From contig NC_090178.1 of NCBI RefSeq assembly GCF_024679245.1, positions 48,896,425 through 48,960,424 on the forward strand: DNA of 64,000 bases. The letters run 5' to 3'. Positions 20,118 to 33,662 of this stretch are shown here, piece by piece. The notes below the pieces were generated by a model. That model saw only the letters and a list, made by a program, of their open reading frames with translations, was not told where the DNA came from and ran no database searches. The stretch comes from Pseudorasbora parva. Lineage: Eukaryota; Chordata; Actinopteri; Cypriniformes; Gobionidae. Position 1 is the first letter of the stretch, and every line of letters starts with the position of its first letter. The translations under genes and the position numbers were made by a program.

Positions 20118-21330
20118 ATACACACACTCACCTAAAGGATTATTAGGAGCACCATACTAATACTGTGTTTGACCCCCTTTCTCCTTCAGAACTGCCTTAA
20201 TTCTACGTGGCATTGATTCAACAAGCTGCTGAAAGCATTCTTTAGAAATGTTGGCCCATATTGATAGGAGAGCATCTTGCGGTTGATGGAGATTTGTGGG
20301 ATGCACATCCAGGGCACGAAGCTCCCGTTCCACCACATCCCAAAGATGCTCTATTGGGTTGAGATCTGGTGACTGTGGCGGCCATTTTAGTTCAGTGAAC
20401 TCATTGGCATGTTCAAGAAACCAGTTTGAAATGATTGGAGCTTTGTGACATGGTGCATTATCCTACTGGAAGCAGCCATCAGAGGATGGGGACATGGTGG
20501 TCATAAAGGGATGGACATGGTCAGAAACAATGCTCAGGTAGGTCGTGGTATTTAAACGATGACCAATTGGCACTAAGGGGCCTAAAGTGTGCCAAGAAAA
20601 CATCCCCCACACCATTACACCACCACCACCAGCCTGCACAGTGGGAACAAGGCATGCTGGATCCATGTTCTCATTCTGTTTACGCCAAATTCTGACTCTA
20701 CCATCTTAATGTTTCAACAGAAATCGAGACTCATCAGACCAGGCAACATTTTTCCAGTCTTCAACTGTCCAATTTTGGTGAGCTCTTGCAAATTGTCGCC
20801 TCTTTTTCCTATTTGTAGTGGAGATGAGTGGTCCCCGGTGGGGTCTTCTGCTGTTGTAGCCCATCCGCCTCAAGGTTGTGTGTGTTGTAGCTTCACAAAT
20901 GCTTTGCTGCATACCTCGGTTGTAACGAGTGGTTATTTCAGTCAAAGTTGCTCTTCAATCAGCTTGAATCAGTCGGCCCATTCTCCTCTGACCTCGAGCA
21001 TCAACAAGGCATTTTCTCCCACAGGACTGCTGCATACTGGATGTTCTTCCCTTTTCACACCATTCTTTGTAAACCCTTGAAATGGTTGTGTGTGAAAATC
21101 CCAGTAACTGAGCAGATTGTGAAATACTCAGACCGGCCCGTCTGGCACCAACAACCATGCCAAGCTCAAAATTGCTTAAATCACCTTTCTTTCCCATTCT
21201 GACATTCAGTTTGGAGTTCAGGAGATTGTCTTGACCAGGACCACAGCCCTAAATGCATTGAAGCAACTGCCATGTGATTGGTTGATTAGATAATTGCATT
21301 AATGAGAAAGTGAACAGGTGCTGTGCCCAT
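20118..21330 (-). mobile_element. Tc1-like element, near full length, right TIR lost
   Basis: The left end CACTCACCTAAAGGATTATT is the terminal inverted repeat shared with the shorter copy at 27365-28160. The right end breaks off after GAACAGGTGCTG where the other copy continues into the inverse TIR. A transposase gene fills the minus strand between. Confidence 0.9.
20157..21197 (-). pseudogene. Tc1-like DD34E transposase with three stop codons
   Basis: ATG at 21197 begins MGKKGDLSNFELGMVVGARR. The helix-turn-helix region ([21 protein letters not shown]) and [14 protein letters not shown] linker follow. Catalytic blocks are all present in one frame: WSDESRF (first Asp), DNAPCH (second Asp) and SPDLNPIEHLWD (Glu), and the protein ends KGGQTQY. 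About 345 codons, the usual family length. Three in-frame stops interrupt it: TGA at 20952-20957 region, TAA just after LLKH (about 20703-20708) and TAG just before DNAP (about 20463-20465). Each is explained by a single C-to-T change of an Arg or Gln codon. No frameshift is needed. Inactive, but young-looking. Confidence 0.92.
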
Positions 21331-22098
21331 CTTTTGTTTAGTTTTCAGTGTCCTCTGAATCATATTCAACGTTTAAGATCTAAATGATTTGCTAACGTGC
21401 TTCTATCCACATTCAGAGTCAACACTAATGCACACTGTATGTATATTTCAGTAGTGCTGATTCATTTTAATCTTCATTTTCAGAAGTCTGGCCATTTCAT
21501 CTTCTATGAATGTTGCAGACAGAATGCCTTCCAATCCTGTCTTGCTCTTATAATAAATGGCCAATAGAAGACATTAAACAGTCTCTGAATATGACTCCAC
21601 ATGCCACAGGTCAAGGTTAACTCATATTTATTTGAACAGTCTCATGAACACAGAGCTGGTTATTATTCACAGGTGATCAGGTACAGTAAGGGTCCAGCTC
21701 ATTCTAATATGTTTGGATCAGCGGAAAAAAAGTCAGAATTGTGACTTTATATCACGCAATTGTGAGAGAGAAAAAAACTTTCAATTATTTTTTTGTGAAA
21801 AAAAAAAGTGTTTTTATTTTTTTATGAAGTGGCGGAAATGGGCTTCCATACTAAATTGTACACACTCTTAAAATTAATTCCGTGAATGATCCAGGGCTTT
21901 GTGTTTGTTTGTTTGTGTGTGTGTGTGTGTGGGTGTGTATGCGTGTACTTGTTTATATTACATTGTGTAATATAAACCTGAAATCTCCAGCCAGCAGTCC
22001 TCACAATGTAAATAGATTCATAAACATACTAAATTAGGTTTCTTTTAAAATGTAAAAATACAGAAAGTTTCCTATGATTGGTAGGTTTAGGGTCACGG

Positions 22099-22101
<3 letters not shown>
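21331..22101. other. No gene; short simple repeats
   Basis: Contains 'gtcagaattgtgactttata' low-complexity wording near 21732 and a TG-rich tract at 21899-21945. The rest is unremarkable AT-rich DNA. Confidence 0.55.
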
Positions 22102-22173
<72 letters not shown>

Positions 22174-22274
22174 TTTGTACAGTATGAAATCCATTACGCC
22201 TATGGAAAGTCCCCATAAAACATGGAAACATGACATGTGCGTGCGTGCGTGTGTGTGTGTGTGTGTGTGTGTGT
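22102..22274 (+). repeat. (GT)35 and second GT tract
   Basis: Uninterrupted GT at 22102-22171; a second GTGC/GT tract at 22237-22274, 65 bp apart. Open frames crossing them are artefacts. Confidence 0.97.
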
Positions 22275-22655
22275 TTATAACATGCATTTTGTATGATCTC
22301 TCTTATGTTTAAGGGATGTAGTTTTTATTAACTAATGTACACAAAGATGAACAAACACAGTAACACATGAACCACTCATTGTTAGTTCATGTTACCCATC
22401 TTCTTCTTTTATTCCATAAAATGTAGATTGTATGTGTGTACAACTGTTTTAAAGCATGTGCTGATTAGCATCTTTGAGCTAAAAAAACAACAACACTTAA
22501 ACCTGTCGTCATTTTAGTAGAAACAAAAGGGAACACAATCCTTTATTTGGAGGAAAATTACAAAATGTTTTTACAGTTATGAAAATCATTTGTATGTTTG
22601 AGGATGTGAGTAAATTCTGTAATGTGATGTGGAGCTACCAAAACCAGGCTATTCT

Positions 22656-22933
22656 CACAAAAATGCGTATAAATAGTACGAGTGTGCAATGTCGTGGAAT
22701 GTATACGCCAAAACTCATTTTGGCGTGTCTATGGCACGCGGTTTTTCGCGTGCATATGATACGCACTTTATTGTGTATTATACATACGAACCCCCCACCC
22801 CACCACCCTAAACCTACCCAAGAGCGTGTCATATATACGCCATAAAGTGCGTATCATATGCACACCAAAATGAGTTTTGGCGTATACATTCCACGACATT
22901 GCACACTCGTACTATTTATACGCATTTATGTGT
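22656..22933. mobile_element. MITE with perfect 61-bp inverted arms
   Basis: 22663-22723 (starts ATGCGTATAAATAGTACGAG) is the exact inverse complement of 22865-22925. The arms extend further inward with a few differences (GCATATGATACGCACTTTAT and its inverse). The loop holds CCCCCCACCCCACCACCC. A decayed relative lies at 34240-34540. No coding capacity. Confidence 0.95.
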
Positions 22934-24415
<1,482 letters not shown>

Positions 24416-24449
24416 GAGCTTGTCTATATGATACACAACATGATTTGGT

Positions 24450-24622
24450 TGGCCTTTATTTTACAGTATGTGCACTTACACTGGGCAATACAAGGTAACT
24501 ATGTGGGTTAAGGTTAGGTTTAGGGGTTCAGTACCTAGTTATTACTCAGTTATTGCAGTGACTATAATAAGTTCATAATATGTAAGGACCAGGGCTGTAA
24601 AATAAAGTGCTACCTATAAAAC
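24450..24622. mobile_element. MITE 'CCTTTATTTTACAGTATG' family
   Basis: The left end GGCCTTTATTTTACAGTATG and the right end GGGCTGTAAAATAAAGTGC are inverted partners. The interior has AAGGTTAGGTTTAGGGG. A fragment occurs at 9290-9375. Confidence 0.7.
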
Positions 24623-24942
24623 TGCTGATATTGGTGCAAGGGCTTGAGTTTGTGTGATAGCAGTTTTATTTTCTGTATCAATGAGGATGTCAGAACATGA
24701 CACGGATTGATTAAATTAATCTTCATTTTGTAAATCACGAGCAAAGTCGGAATTGATTTCAAGGGTCAGTTTTTTTTTTTTTTTACCTTTGCCGATTTAT
24801 TTGATTTGATGTGATTGCCTTATTAAATATCCCTGTTGTCATGTGCTGTCTTCACTACCAGACAGAAATAACATAAGATCAGGAAACATACATTAAAACC
24901 TCCAGCTTGAAACTTTACAATTCAAGACAGTAATCAGACAAT

Positions 24943-25643
24943 AGCCCTATTCAGACGGGAATTGTTTCTCGTAGGGTTGTAAAGTATTTTCATCATTTAC
25001 AGCGGCTAGTCTGTGACTTTATTGCCGACCGAATCCAGAATGTCAGTGTTTTTCTCCCACCACCTGCGTAAAAATCCCCGGCCAAATTACAGACTGTTTT
25101 TTGACAAACACCAAGGTCGTGTGGTGATTTAACTGCCGAATCCACATCTCCGAGTTTTCAAGAAAAGATAGCTTCAAAATCTATAGCTTTTATTACTAAA
25201 ATGCTCGAAAGTTTTTGCAAGATAATAAATCTTTCATCACTGCTCATAAGAGAAAGAGAAGAAAAACACATAAACATTTGAAATGAGCCGTTATTATGGC
25301 AGTAAGTATAATGTTAAATAGATTAGATTTGCAGCATTGTATTAACTTATTTCCTCTCATTTCCACATTATTAAAATGACATCTTCCTATTTTTAAACAG
25401 GAGATTTAAATAATTATTCATTTCCTATTATTAAATTAAATATGATTTTATTGTTATTATTCCAAGCATATGACATTTTTACATCAGACAATCATTCGAC
25501 TGACCACGTGAGCAGTGTTCAAAACTCGCACCTCCACCGTGAATAAATCACCATCTGAAAGCACAAGTTTTATCACTGAGGTGGCATACAAATTTCTTTT
25601 TACGGACGTCCACATGAGAAAGCATTGGTGTCCGAATAGGGCT
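24943..25643. mobile_element. 'CCTATTCGGACGG' family element, long copy
   Basis: AGCCCTATTCAGACGGGAAT at the left, inverse ...TGTCCGAATAGGGCT at the right, flanked by AAT on both sides (24940-24942 and 25644-25646), a 3-bp duplication. The subterminal TTTCTCGT is also inverted (ATGAGAAA). No clear transposase. Confidence 0.7.
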
Positions 25644-25769
25644 AATGACTCCTTATTTGAATACATAAAAGTAACAAGAGACTAAGTGAAGGACAGGTGT
25701 AGGCGATCAGTTAACATGCTAACAAACAAGGGTTTCTATGGAAACTACTAAGATTAGAATGGAGACTAT

Positions 25770-25981
25770 AGTCCTATTCGGACAGAAATTGCTTCTCGTG
25801 GGGTCGTAAGGTACTTTTTACCCCTGCGGAGCACCATATTGTTGTGTTTTCCTGTAATTTAGATGTATTTTAAAGATCCAGCCTACACTTTATTACCGAA
25901 TGCAAGTTTATCACTGAGTTCGGATGCAAATTTATTTTTACGGACATTCACATGAGAAACAATTACCGTCCGAATAGGGCT
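25770..25981. mobile_element. 'CCTATTCGGACGG' family element, short copy
   Basis: AGTCCTATTCGGACAGAAAT at the left, inverse ...CAATTACCGTCCGAATAGG at the right. At 212 bp it is a deletion derivative of the 24943 element, sharing GCTTCTCGTGGGGTCGTAA and ACGGACATTCACATGAGAAA. Confidence 0.8.
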
Positions 25982-25982
25982 T

Positions 25983-26258
25983 AGGTCTGAATCCAAAATT
26001 GCCCCCTTTACCCTTAAATAGGGCATTATTTGAGGGGACAGACAGTTTTTGTGGTGTCTGAAACAATAGTGGACGTTATTGAGTGCACTCATTCAATCCC
26101 ACAATGCACCGCAATAAGGAGTGTACAGCCGATAGACTCAACGGTTCTCCAAATCCACTCACTCGTTTTTCTTCACTCTTTCAAGTGAACTATAATGGTG
26201 GATTAAAGCAGGGTATAGTGAATGAGGGTTTAGGGGGCAATTTCAGATTCAGCCGTTG
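25983..26258. mobile_element. MITE with TCTGAATCCAAAATTGCCCC ends
   Basis: GGTCTGAATCCAAAATTGCC...CCTT at the left is mirrored by AGGGTTTAGGGGGCAATTTC...GAATCA-type inverse at the right. It abuts the previous MITE. Interior: CACAATGCACCGCAATAAGG. No coding capacity. Confidence 0.7.
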
Positions 26259-27283
26259 TAACAGGAACTGTCCAAAGATACAACAAAACAATGAGATTAA
26301 AATAAAAGTCCTTTAAACAGAAACAGGGAATGTTGTAAATGCTTCAATTTAAAAATGTACTTAAATCTTACCAATAAAATGTTATGATCATCAACATAAG
26401 CCATCTTTACACTGTAAATATGAACCTGAAGCCTCAACTAACATGGCATATATACACACAGGGAAGAAAGGCAATATTATAACAAATATTTATGTTGATT
26501 ATTGCTCTTGATATTGTGATATTGTAATTATTACAGTATTAATGATGTTTAACACTGAAATGGCTCATGTATTCTGGCTACACATAAAAATCAACCTGAG
26601 AACCATTTATGAATTAGTTTAGTTTCACATTGGTTATCTGAGGCTTGTCGCAAACTGTCTCAATTGTGTGATGTCATTGCGATTATTTTAAAGCTCCCAT
26701 TTGTGTTGGAGCCCACATGTAAATATCAGACATGTTTGATTGATCGGGCTGCCTCTGACATGATTCCCCAACTGGACTTTGCATGTTTCTATAGCTGAAA
26801 CTTGGCAGCCACAAACATTCCAAAAATTACAAAAATTGAGAAAAAAAGATCACCCATATGTGACCTGTGCTGGTAAAAGAAGTCTAAATGTGCATAGGAT
26901 AATTTCGAGCTACAGGCACAACAGGTGATTTTTTTTTATTTTGATCGATTTTGAGGTTTTTACAAAGATTAGTTCATTAAGCCGTCGTCTACTGATCCCA
27001 ATGCTCCAAATAGCAATTAAACATCTAAAAGTATCTTTAATTGTATGTATTCTAAGAGAAATACCTTTCCTTTGTCCATGAAAATGATCGCACTCGTTCT
27101 GTCAGATCAGACGCGTGTGCACAAAGACGCCTCTCACAGCGTGCAATCCTGATACACACACATACACAGAATTACAGCACTTCAATATATCAATATAGAC
27201 TTGGCGAGAATTCAAGCAAACATTATTTGTTATGTCTAATATGAGCGTTTGCTTAATTGTTGGGGAATTGGGGAAAAACAAAG

Positions 27284-27287
<4 letters not shown>
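26259..27287. other. No gene or repeat recognised
   Basis: Mostly AT-rich. 26600-26790 (CATTGCGATTATTTTAAAGC; GATTGATCGGGCTGCCTCTG) is non-repetitive and might be conserved non-coding sequence. Confidence 0.4.

Positions 27288-27364
<77 letters not shown>
27288..27364 (+). repeat. (TA)38 left of the Tc1 element
   Basis: Uninterrupted alternating TA directly abutting the Tc1-like element's left end through a short CA run. Confidence 0.97.
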
Positions 27365-28268
<904 letters not shown>

Positions 28269-28543
28269 TTGAAGGGATTTTAATAGAGAATGGGAAAATA
28301 ATAACTCAATTTTGAAAGTTTGCTTATTGCGACTCATTTTGCAAGCACGGGTCACATATTATATTATTTTTTCACCTTTGTTTAACAAAACTCTCATCAG
28401 TAGAACCAGCTGACAACATTGATCGTTTTCCTTTTTTTTTTCTCAAGTCACGTTTGATCTTGCGAGTCTCCATGTGGAAATGTTACTAATCAACACTGTG
28501 GTGTCTCACAGTGTTTACAAATCTTCTAATATTCTAGTAGCAT

Positions 28544-28952
28544 TGTCACATCCACCAGCTGGAGTGCCCATGATCTCCACCAGAGGCCACTCCTTCTATC
28601 TTCTTTATCACAAACTGCTTTTCCCATAACCTATTGCCTGGACTCATTATGTGTCATTACTTTAGCTGTGTGTCATTACCTGGATAACTCTGCCTTTATA
28701 AGCTCTGTGTTTTCAGTCATTCTTTGCGAAGTCTTGTTTGTGTCACACTGCGATTCTGAGCGCTGTCTTGGTTTCATGTTTTTTTTCTGCCTGGTTTCTT
28801 GGATCATCCTATTCACCTGTGTGTTTTCATCCTTATTATTGTTTGGATTGTCTTTCCTGTGTTTTGGCCCTTTGCCTAATTTACGATTCTGGTTTATCCT
28901 AATAAAGGACTGCATTCGGATCCTCAACAAATACTCAGAGCGCTTCATGACA
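28544..28952 (+). mobile_element. Solo LTR with 5-bp target duplication
   Basis: Begins TGTCACATCCACCAGC and ends CGCTTCATGACA (TG...CA), with AGCAT duplicated exactly at 28539-28543 and 28953-28957. A TATA-like TATAA at about 28697 and AATAAA at 28901-28906 sit where an LTR promoter and polyadenylation signal should. No internal region is left, so LTR-LTR recombination removed it. The 107-codon frame across it is not a gene. Confidence 0.9.
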
Positions 28953-29550
28953 AGCATAAAGAACAAAATGTATTATTCAAACTGGGAATAAATTATACAG
29001 AAAGCAAGTAAAGAACTTCCAACATCATGACTTCAGTCTAATACACCCGTTATAATCACTGAAGCTGTCTACACAGTAAAATCAATCTCTGACTTTATCT
29101 TAAATTTTATTGTGCCATTTTTGTTCATTTTGATGGCCCAAGCCCCTGTTAATTTCCAACCCTGCTAAGATGCATACCGTACTCTGACAGACTATTATTT
29201 TAAGATGCATAAATCGTAAAGGACAAAATGATTTGCACAGTGTGCGGCCGTCTTGAGTCAGATGAAGTCCACTGGATTCATAGATTTCCATTGCTCAGGC
29301 CTCCAGGCCAAAATGAGACACTAATGGCCTCCGGCTCACGCACCAGTCAACCTTGTCTTGGTAATGATTATTATCCCAAACCAGTGGGTAATCAATAGAT
29401 GAACAAGATGTTCCCAATGGATACAACCTTTTAGCCATTTATTAGACAATGGAGTGGAACTTAACTCATATGTAAGTAGATTTCAGCATCAATTCAAGTT
29501 CATGGCAAAACATTTTTTTAAACATTAAGTGGAATGACAAATACTTTAAT
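28953..29550. other. No gene; short repeat fragment
   Basis: 28980-29085 shares 'cagaaagcaag' and 'ttataatcactgaagctgtc' wording with the element at 5399-6140. Otherwise featureless. Confidence 0.4.
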
Positions 29551-29697
29551 GTTCCTGTGGCTCAAATGGCATAAAGCATTGTGCCAGCAGCACAGAGGTG
29601 GAGGGTTTTATTCATACACACACTGATTAATGTATGCCTTGAATGCATTGTAAATCGCTTTGGATAAAAGCATCTGTCAAATGCATAAATGCAAGAT
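29551..29697 (+). mobile_element. tRNA-derived SINE
   Basis: Head GTTCCTGTGGCTCAAATGGC with an A-box-like TGGCTCAAATGG and a B-box-like GGTTTTATTC, then the tail TCGCTTTGGATAAAAGCATC and 'aaatgcataaatg'. The same tail occurs, inverted, at the 3' ends of the two LINE fragments (44879 and 47166), as expected for a SINE that uses LINE machinery. Boxes are degenerate, so it is not a functional tRNA gene. Confidence 0.85.
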
Positions 29698-30469
29698 TTC
29701 TACCATTTTCAAAGTGGCAACAGGGACTTCCTGTTATATGCTATGCTTTCTCTTACTCTCCTTGCTAGAGAATTACATCATGAGTTTGCTGTTGCACAGA
29801 CGGCCTTTATTTTCATTTCCAGGAAATACAGAGTGCGTTCTCCCACTAAAGAAGCGACAGCTTGCTTAAAGATGTTTTATGGGTGGCTGGTATGGCGCTA
29901 TGCATTCAGCATCAAAATAAATAGCTCAGAGAAACGCTCTGTGCGTTCGGAGGAGTGTGCTGTTTTAGAACTAGCGCACAGAATGGGAAACAGTGATCTA
30001 TCGACGCTTGTTGTGCCTTTGCAGTCTCTTTGGCTTCAAGGCGAGAGTTCTTCACAGGCGCCTGTTGAAGCAATAACATCAAGTTCACAGAGTCAGGCAA
30101 CTGTGCTGGAGTCACTCAGGGAATCGCCTGTTTGGGGGATAATATGAATGACAGGCTTGCCAGGTTTTTTTTAACTCTTTGGGTCTGCCTTTGCCCTCTA
30201 GAGAGCGATGGATAAAGCGAACACACACACACACACAACCCCTGGCAGAGACACTGGTTTCATTTTAAAAGTGCACCACTTGGTGGTTTGATTACCCTAG
30301 TGTTGAGGGAGGGGGTTGGGACGTCCCAGCTGGTGTGTTCAGAAACTATATCAGAATAAAAAATACCATAGCCATTGATAAATGGCTACATTTTCTGTCC
30401 AACTCATATTCAGCAAAAGAGTTGAGGAATTTGTCTTCAAAGACGATGGATTTTTGCACATTTTGAATG
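29698..30469 (+). other. Non-repetitive DNA with a 152-codon open frame
   Basis: A frame from 29689 to 30147 starts inside the SINE tail (MQDFYHFQSGNRDFLLYAML) and has no recognisable domain. A serine/glutamine-rich C-terminus (SSSQAPVEAITSSSQSQ) is not distinctive. The DNA (GCACAGACGGCCTTTATTTT; GTTCTCCCACTAAAGAAGCG) is GC-balanced and non-repetitive. It may be a conserved non-coding block; I do not call a gene. Confidence 0.3.
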
Positions 30470-30845
30470 GTTGATGTTAAGGTTGAGTAGCAGTGTTCAT
30501 TTTTTCAGTAAACTCATTTTGAGCAAAAAGCTGAGAAAATTCGTCAAAGACTACATCCAGATCACATTCAGAACAATGATCAAACACAGATGGAGTAGAT
30601 CGAGTCCATCAACTCCCCAAAGCTTCAGTCCTAGAGCTCGTCCTGGGTCGACATTTCATTCAGTAACATTAGGCAGTTTTGATTTATATAATGTTTAATG
30701 TTGATGATCGCATTATTTTACATATGCATATGATTACATATGATATTGCTTGTTTCTGCTTCTTCTTCACCTGTGTTTTGATCTGGCGATTGTGCACTCT
30801 TTCAGAAGATGTGACGTACCATATAACAGTGCAAACAAGTAAAGC
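30470..30845 (+). repeat. Interspersed repeat, inverse copy of 13025-13290
   Basis: Contains AATGTTGATGATCGCATTAT, CTTCTTCTTCACCTGTGTTT and GTGCACTCTTTCAGAAGATG, the inverse of blocks at 13025-13290. Family not recognised. Confidence 0.65.
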
Positions 30846-31448
30846 TGGAAGTTTCCGTCAATGGCGAGGAAATAGTTAATTAGTTAACTGCAAGTCAATG
30901 AACCATATATGGTGGAACATTTTAAATAGTTTAACTTTGCATTATATATAATTTTACTATAAAAAAGTAATGCAAGTAAAGACTACATTGAAAAACAACT
31001 GAAAAGGGCCATTCCAAGAAGTCCCAAATATGATTATATTTTATTTAAATGGTTTTGTGTATCCTTATTCTAGTTACCAGTAATGTACATGAGGGAATTA
31101 TACATGTTCTTTTATTTAGTTCATGTTTATTTTATTATTTTAGTGTTGGTGTGGGCATGTTTTATGGACAGGCCACTTACAATGAGATCTGATACATCAG
31201 GAGACTTTCCACTGTGCCAAATGTATTATTTTGGTGGTTAAAAGCAGATTTTGGCAACTACAGATAATAACAGAAAAAAAATGCATGATTTTTCCAGATT
31301 TTACTTATCAAATTACTAACCTGATCACACAGGAAAATGTGACTATGTAACAAGGTTATGATTTCATACAAATCTGCTCGATGTGAATCATGCAAAAGTG
31401 TACAATTATTTTATAGAAGGGGTCTGTAAGAAGCATAATTTTCATGCA

Positions 31449-31660
31449 TTTCCTCTAATAACACTTTATTTTTTATGTCCTTACATGTGGCGACTGTAGT
31501 AACAACTATAAATGATGCATAATTACATGCAACTGACCCTAAACCAAACCCCAATCCTAACCCTAACCCTATAGTAAAGTAAATGTAGGTAATTATTATT
31601 TCTCCGTACTCAAATGCATAATTACACTGTAACACAGACACCTTAAAATAAATTGCTTCC
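31449..31660. mobile_element. Degenerate MITE with ACCCTAAACC interior
   Basis: The ends 'ctttattttttatgtcctta' and 'acaccttaaaataaa' are weak inverse partners. The interior CCCAATCCTAACCCTAACCC resembles other 'aacaccttac' MITEs of cyprinids. The CCCTAA-like wording is part of the MITE, not telomeric repeat. Confidence 0.45.
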
Positions 31661-32707
31661 TTTTTTCATTTGAATGCTGTTTTATTAACTTTTTTCCTAA
31701 TAGCACAAAAACACAGTGTAGCCCTTAGAGTATTTTACAATACAATATGAAGAAGCATTCTGCCATGTAATCTATATTTTATAGATCCAGAAATAGAAAT
31801 GGATATTAATACCTGAAATAAAGGCATGCCTTAAATGATTTCTGCTGCTTTGTTTATTGCAATTCTGAATATGCCTGTAGAATAATATATGATGCACTTT
31901 AGTTTAGGAAAATTAAATATAATTAAAATAATCATTATTTCTATCAGTTGGTTGCATGTCTACCTGTTGACATATTTCCATTCGCCCAACCCAAGCTGCT
32001 AAGCAGCATGTACAAACACTCCACACAGCCACTGCGAACACCTGTGTAAGTTCATGAAACATTGGAGGATGGCGTCCTAGCGCTGACTGAGAAACAGCCT
32101 CCGGTGGGGTCACCCGGGTCAGCTGATGGAAACAGAGCAGAATGTCAAACTGAAGAGAAAACACAAGAACCTACGTTCTCCTGACAGCCTGGAAACTTCT
32201 TCCTTTTTGCAAAGCAAAGATACTTTTCCACACCTCTGTCGGGCAATTTTAAACATCGCATGACTAACTCGGATTGCATTAGCTGTTTAAATCGCTGCAG
32301 CACTCTGATAATGGTGTGGCTGGTTGCAGTCAGGACAGTCTATGGTCAGAGAGGGGGTTTTAAAATAATCAACACAGAGCATGCCCTTGGCACTAACCTT
32401 CGTTAATGATGTGGTTCATTTGAGTGCTCTGAACGAGACGCTCTTGGCCGAGGGAGAGACTGTGAATCCCTGACTAAGAGCGAGCGAGTGAGATCGCTGT
32501 TATCAGCCTAGCCGCTCAGGATTGGTTCCTCTTTACACTCCACACTTAGCCAAGGGCGTTGAACTACACCGCACTGCATTAGAATCAGGTGATAGCAAGT
32601 GCTTTCTCCGGTCAGTCCTCACAGTATAAGCACTGATGCAGCTGGTACAGTACGAACAGGTCTTTGTTTCATCTTTTGAAATATTTAATCATGTTGTTCA
32701 TAATTAA
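31661..32707. other. No gene; possible conserved island at 31960-32640
   Basis: 31960-32640 (AGCCTCCGGTGGGGTCACCC; CGCTGCAGCACTCTGATAAT; GAGCGAGCGAGTGAGATCGC) is GC-balanced and non-repetitive with stops in all frames. Candidate conserved non-coding sequence, by composition only. Confidence 0.35.
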
Positions 32708-33068
32708 CCCTTACGAAACAAAAATATATTGCAATATACTACAATTTATATTGCAATACATTAGAAAATATATTTCAATGTATCAGAAACTTCCTCATAT
32801 ATTTGAAAATATATAGCAATATATGGATGGACAACCTATTGCTATATATTGATTCATATATTAAAATACATTGATATACAAACAAAACTATGTTTATTGA
32901 AACAAAATATTTTTTGTGAGTTAAGCAAGCTCCTGCATATGTTTACAGAGGTTGATTAACAATAGCCCAAATCAGATGGTGCATGACATTCAATATATTT
33001 TCTATATTTAGAAAATATGATGGTGCATGACATTCAATATATTTTCTATATTTATAAAATATTTCTAT

Positions 33069-33662
33069 TAGGGCCGGGACTTTAACGTTAATTACGTGAC
33101 TTTAACGCGTTAATTAATTACGCAAAAAAAAAAAAAAAAATTTTTACCACACTTATTTTTGCACCGCGGAACGTTTTTCAATGAATGAGTTTCGACGGAT
33201 CAATTATACTGGAACACCAACTAGCGCTCCGGAGTCACGACAACAACGAACCATGTGAACATGAATGAAGCTATGGAACGAAGAAGCTGATGAGACTGCT
33301 TTGCTTGGCCCCGTGGATGGGAAATTTTGTTTTAAAAAACGAAAGAATGGAAGCGTCGTCAAGAGCATGGGTGTGTGCAATCTATACAACAAGGAATTTG
33401 CGTATCACCGCAGCACATCGAGCCTCAAATATCACAAAAATGCTTTTGCTAAACTGGCAAACATGCACTGGTCTACTGGACTGAAATAAATAAACAATAT
33501 TTTGTTGATTAAGCTTATGTATTCAGTCATTATTCAATGGTATACTGAAAAATTACTTCTCATTGTTCTCAGGTCAAATATTTATATGCAATTAAAATGC
33601 GATTAATTAATTACAAGGCCTCTAATTAATTAGATTATTTTTTTAATCGAGTTGCGGCCCTA
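33069..33662 (+). mobile_element. hAT element (deleted), 8-bp duplication ATTTCTAT
   Basis: TAGGGCCGGGACTTTAACG at the left and ...GAGTTGCGGCCCTA at the right are inverted ends. ATTTCTAT is duplicated exactly at 33061-33068 and 33663-33670. At 594 bp it keeps only the start of the transposase gene. It interrupts the AT-rich element at 32708-34167. Confidence 0.93.
33265..33489 (+). pseudogene. BED zinc-finger fragment of hAT transposase
   Basis: The frame MKLWNEEADETALLGPVDGK continues to KKRKNGSVVKSMGVCNLYNK and EFAYHRSTSSLKYHKNA, matching the N-terminal BED finger of vertebrate hAT-type proteins. The second zinc cysteine is changed (C-x-x-Y instead of C-x-x-C) and the last histidine context reads KNAFAK, so the finger is broken. 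Everything after the finger is deleted. Confidence 0.75.

Noticed and set aside
28668..28991. 107-codon hydrophobic frame resembling a membrane protein
   Set aside because: Lies inside the solo LTR 28544-28952; T-rich DNA readily gives Phe/Leu/Val-rich frames.
29551..29625. Functional tRNA gene
   Set aside because: A and B boxes are degenerate and the sequence continues into a LINE-type tail; it is a SINE.
31540..31572. CCCTAACCCTAACCC-like telomeric repeat
   Set aside because: Too short and irregular, and part of a MITE interior with the same wording.
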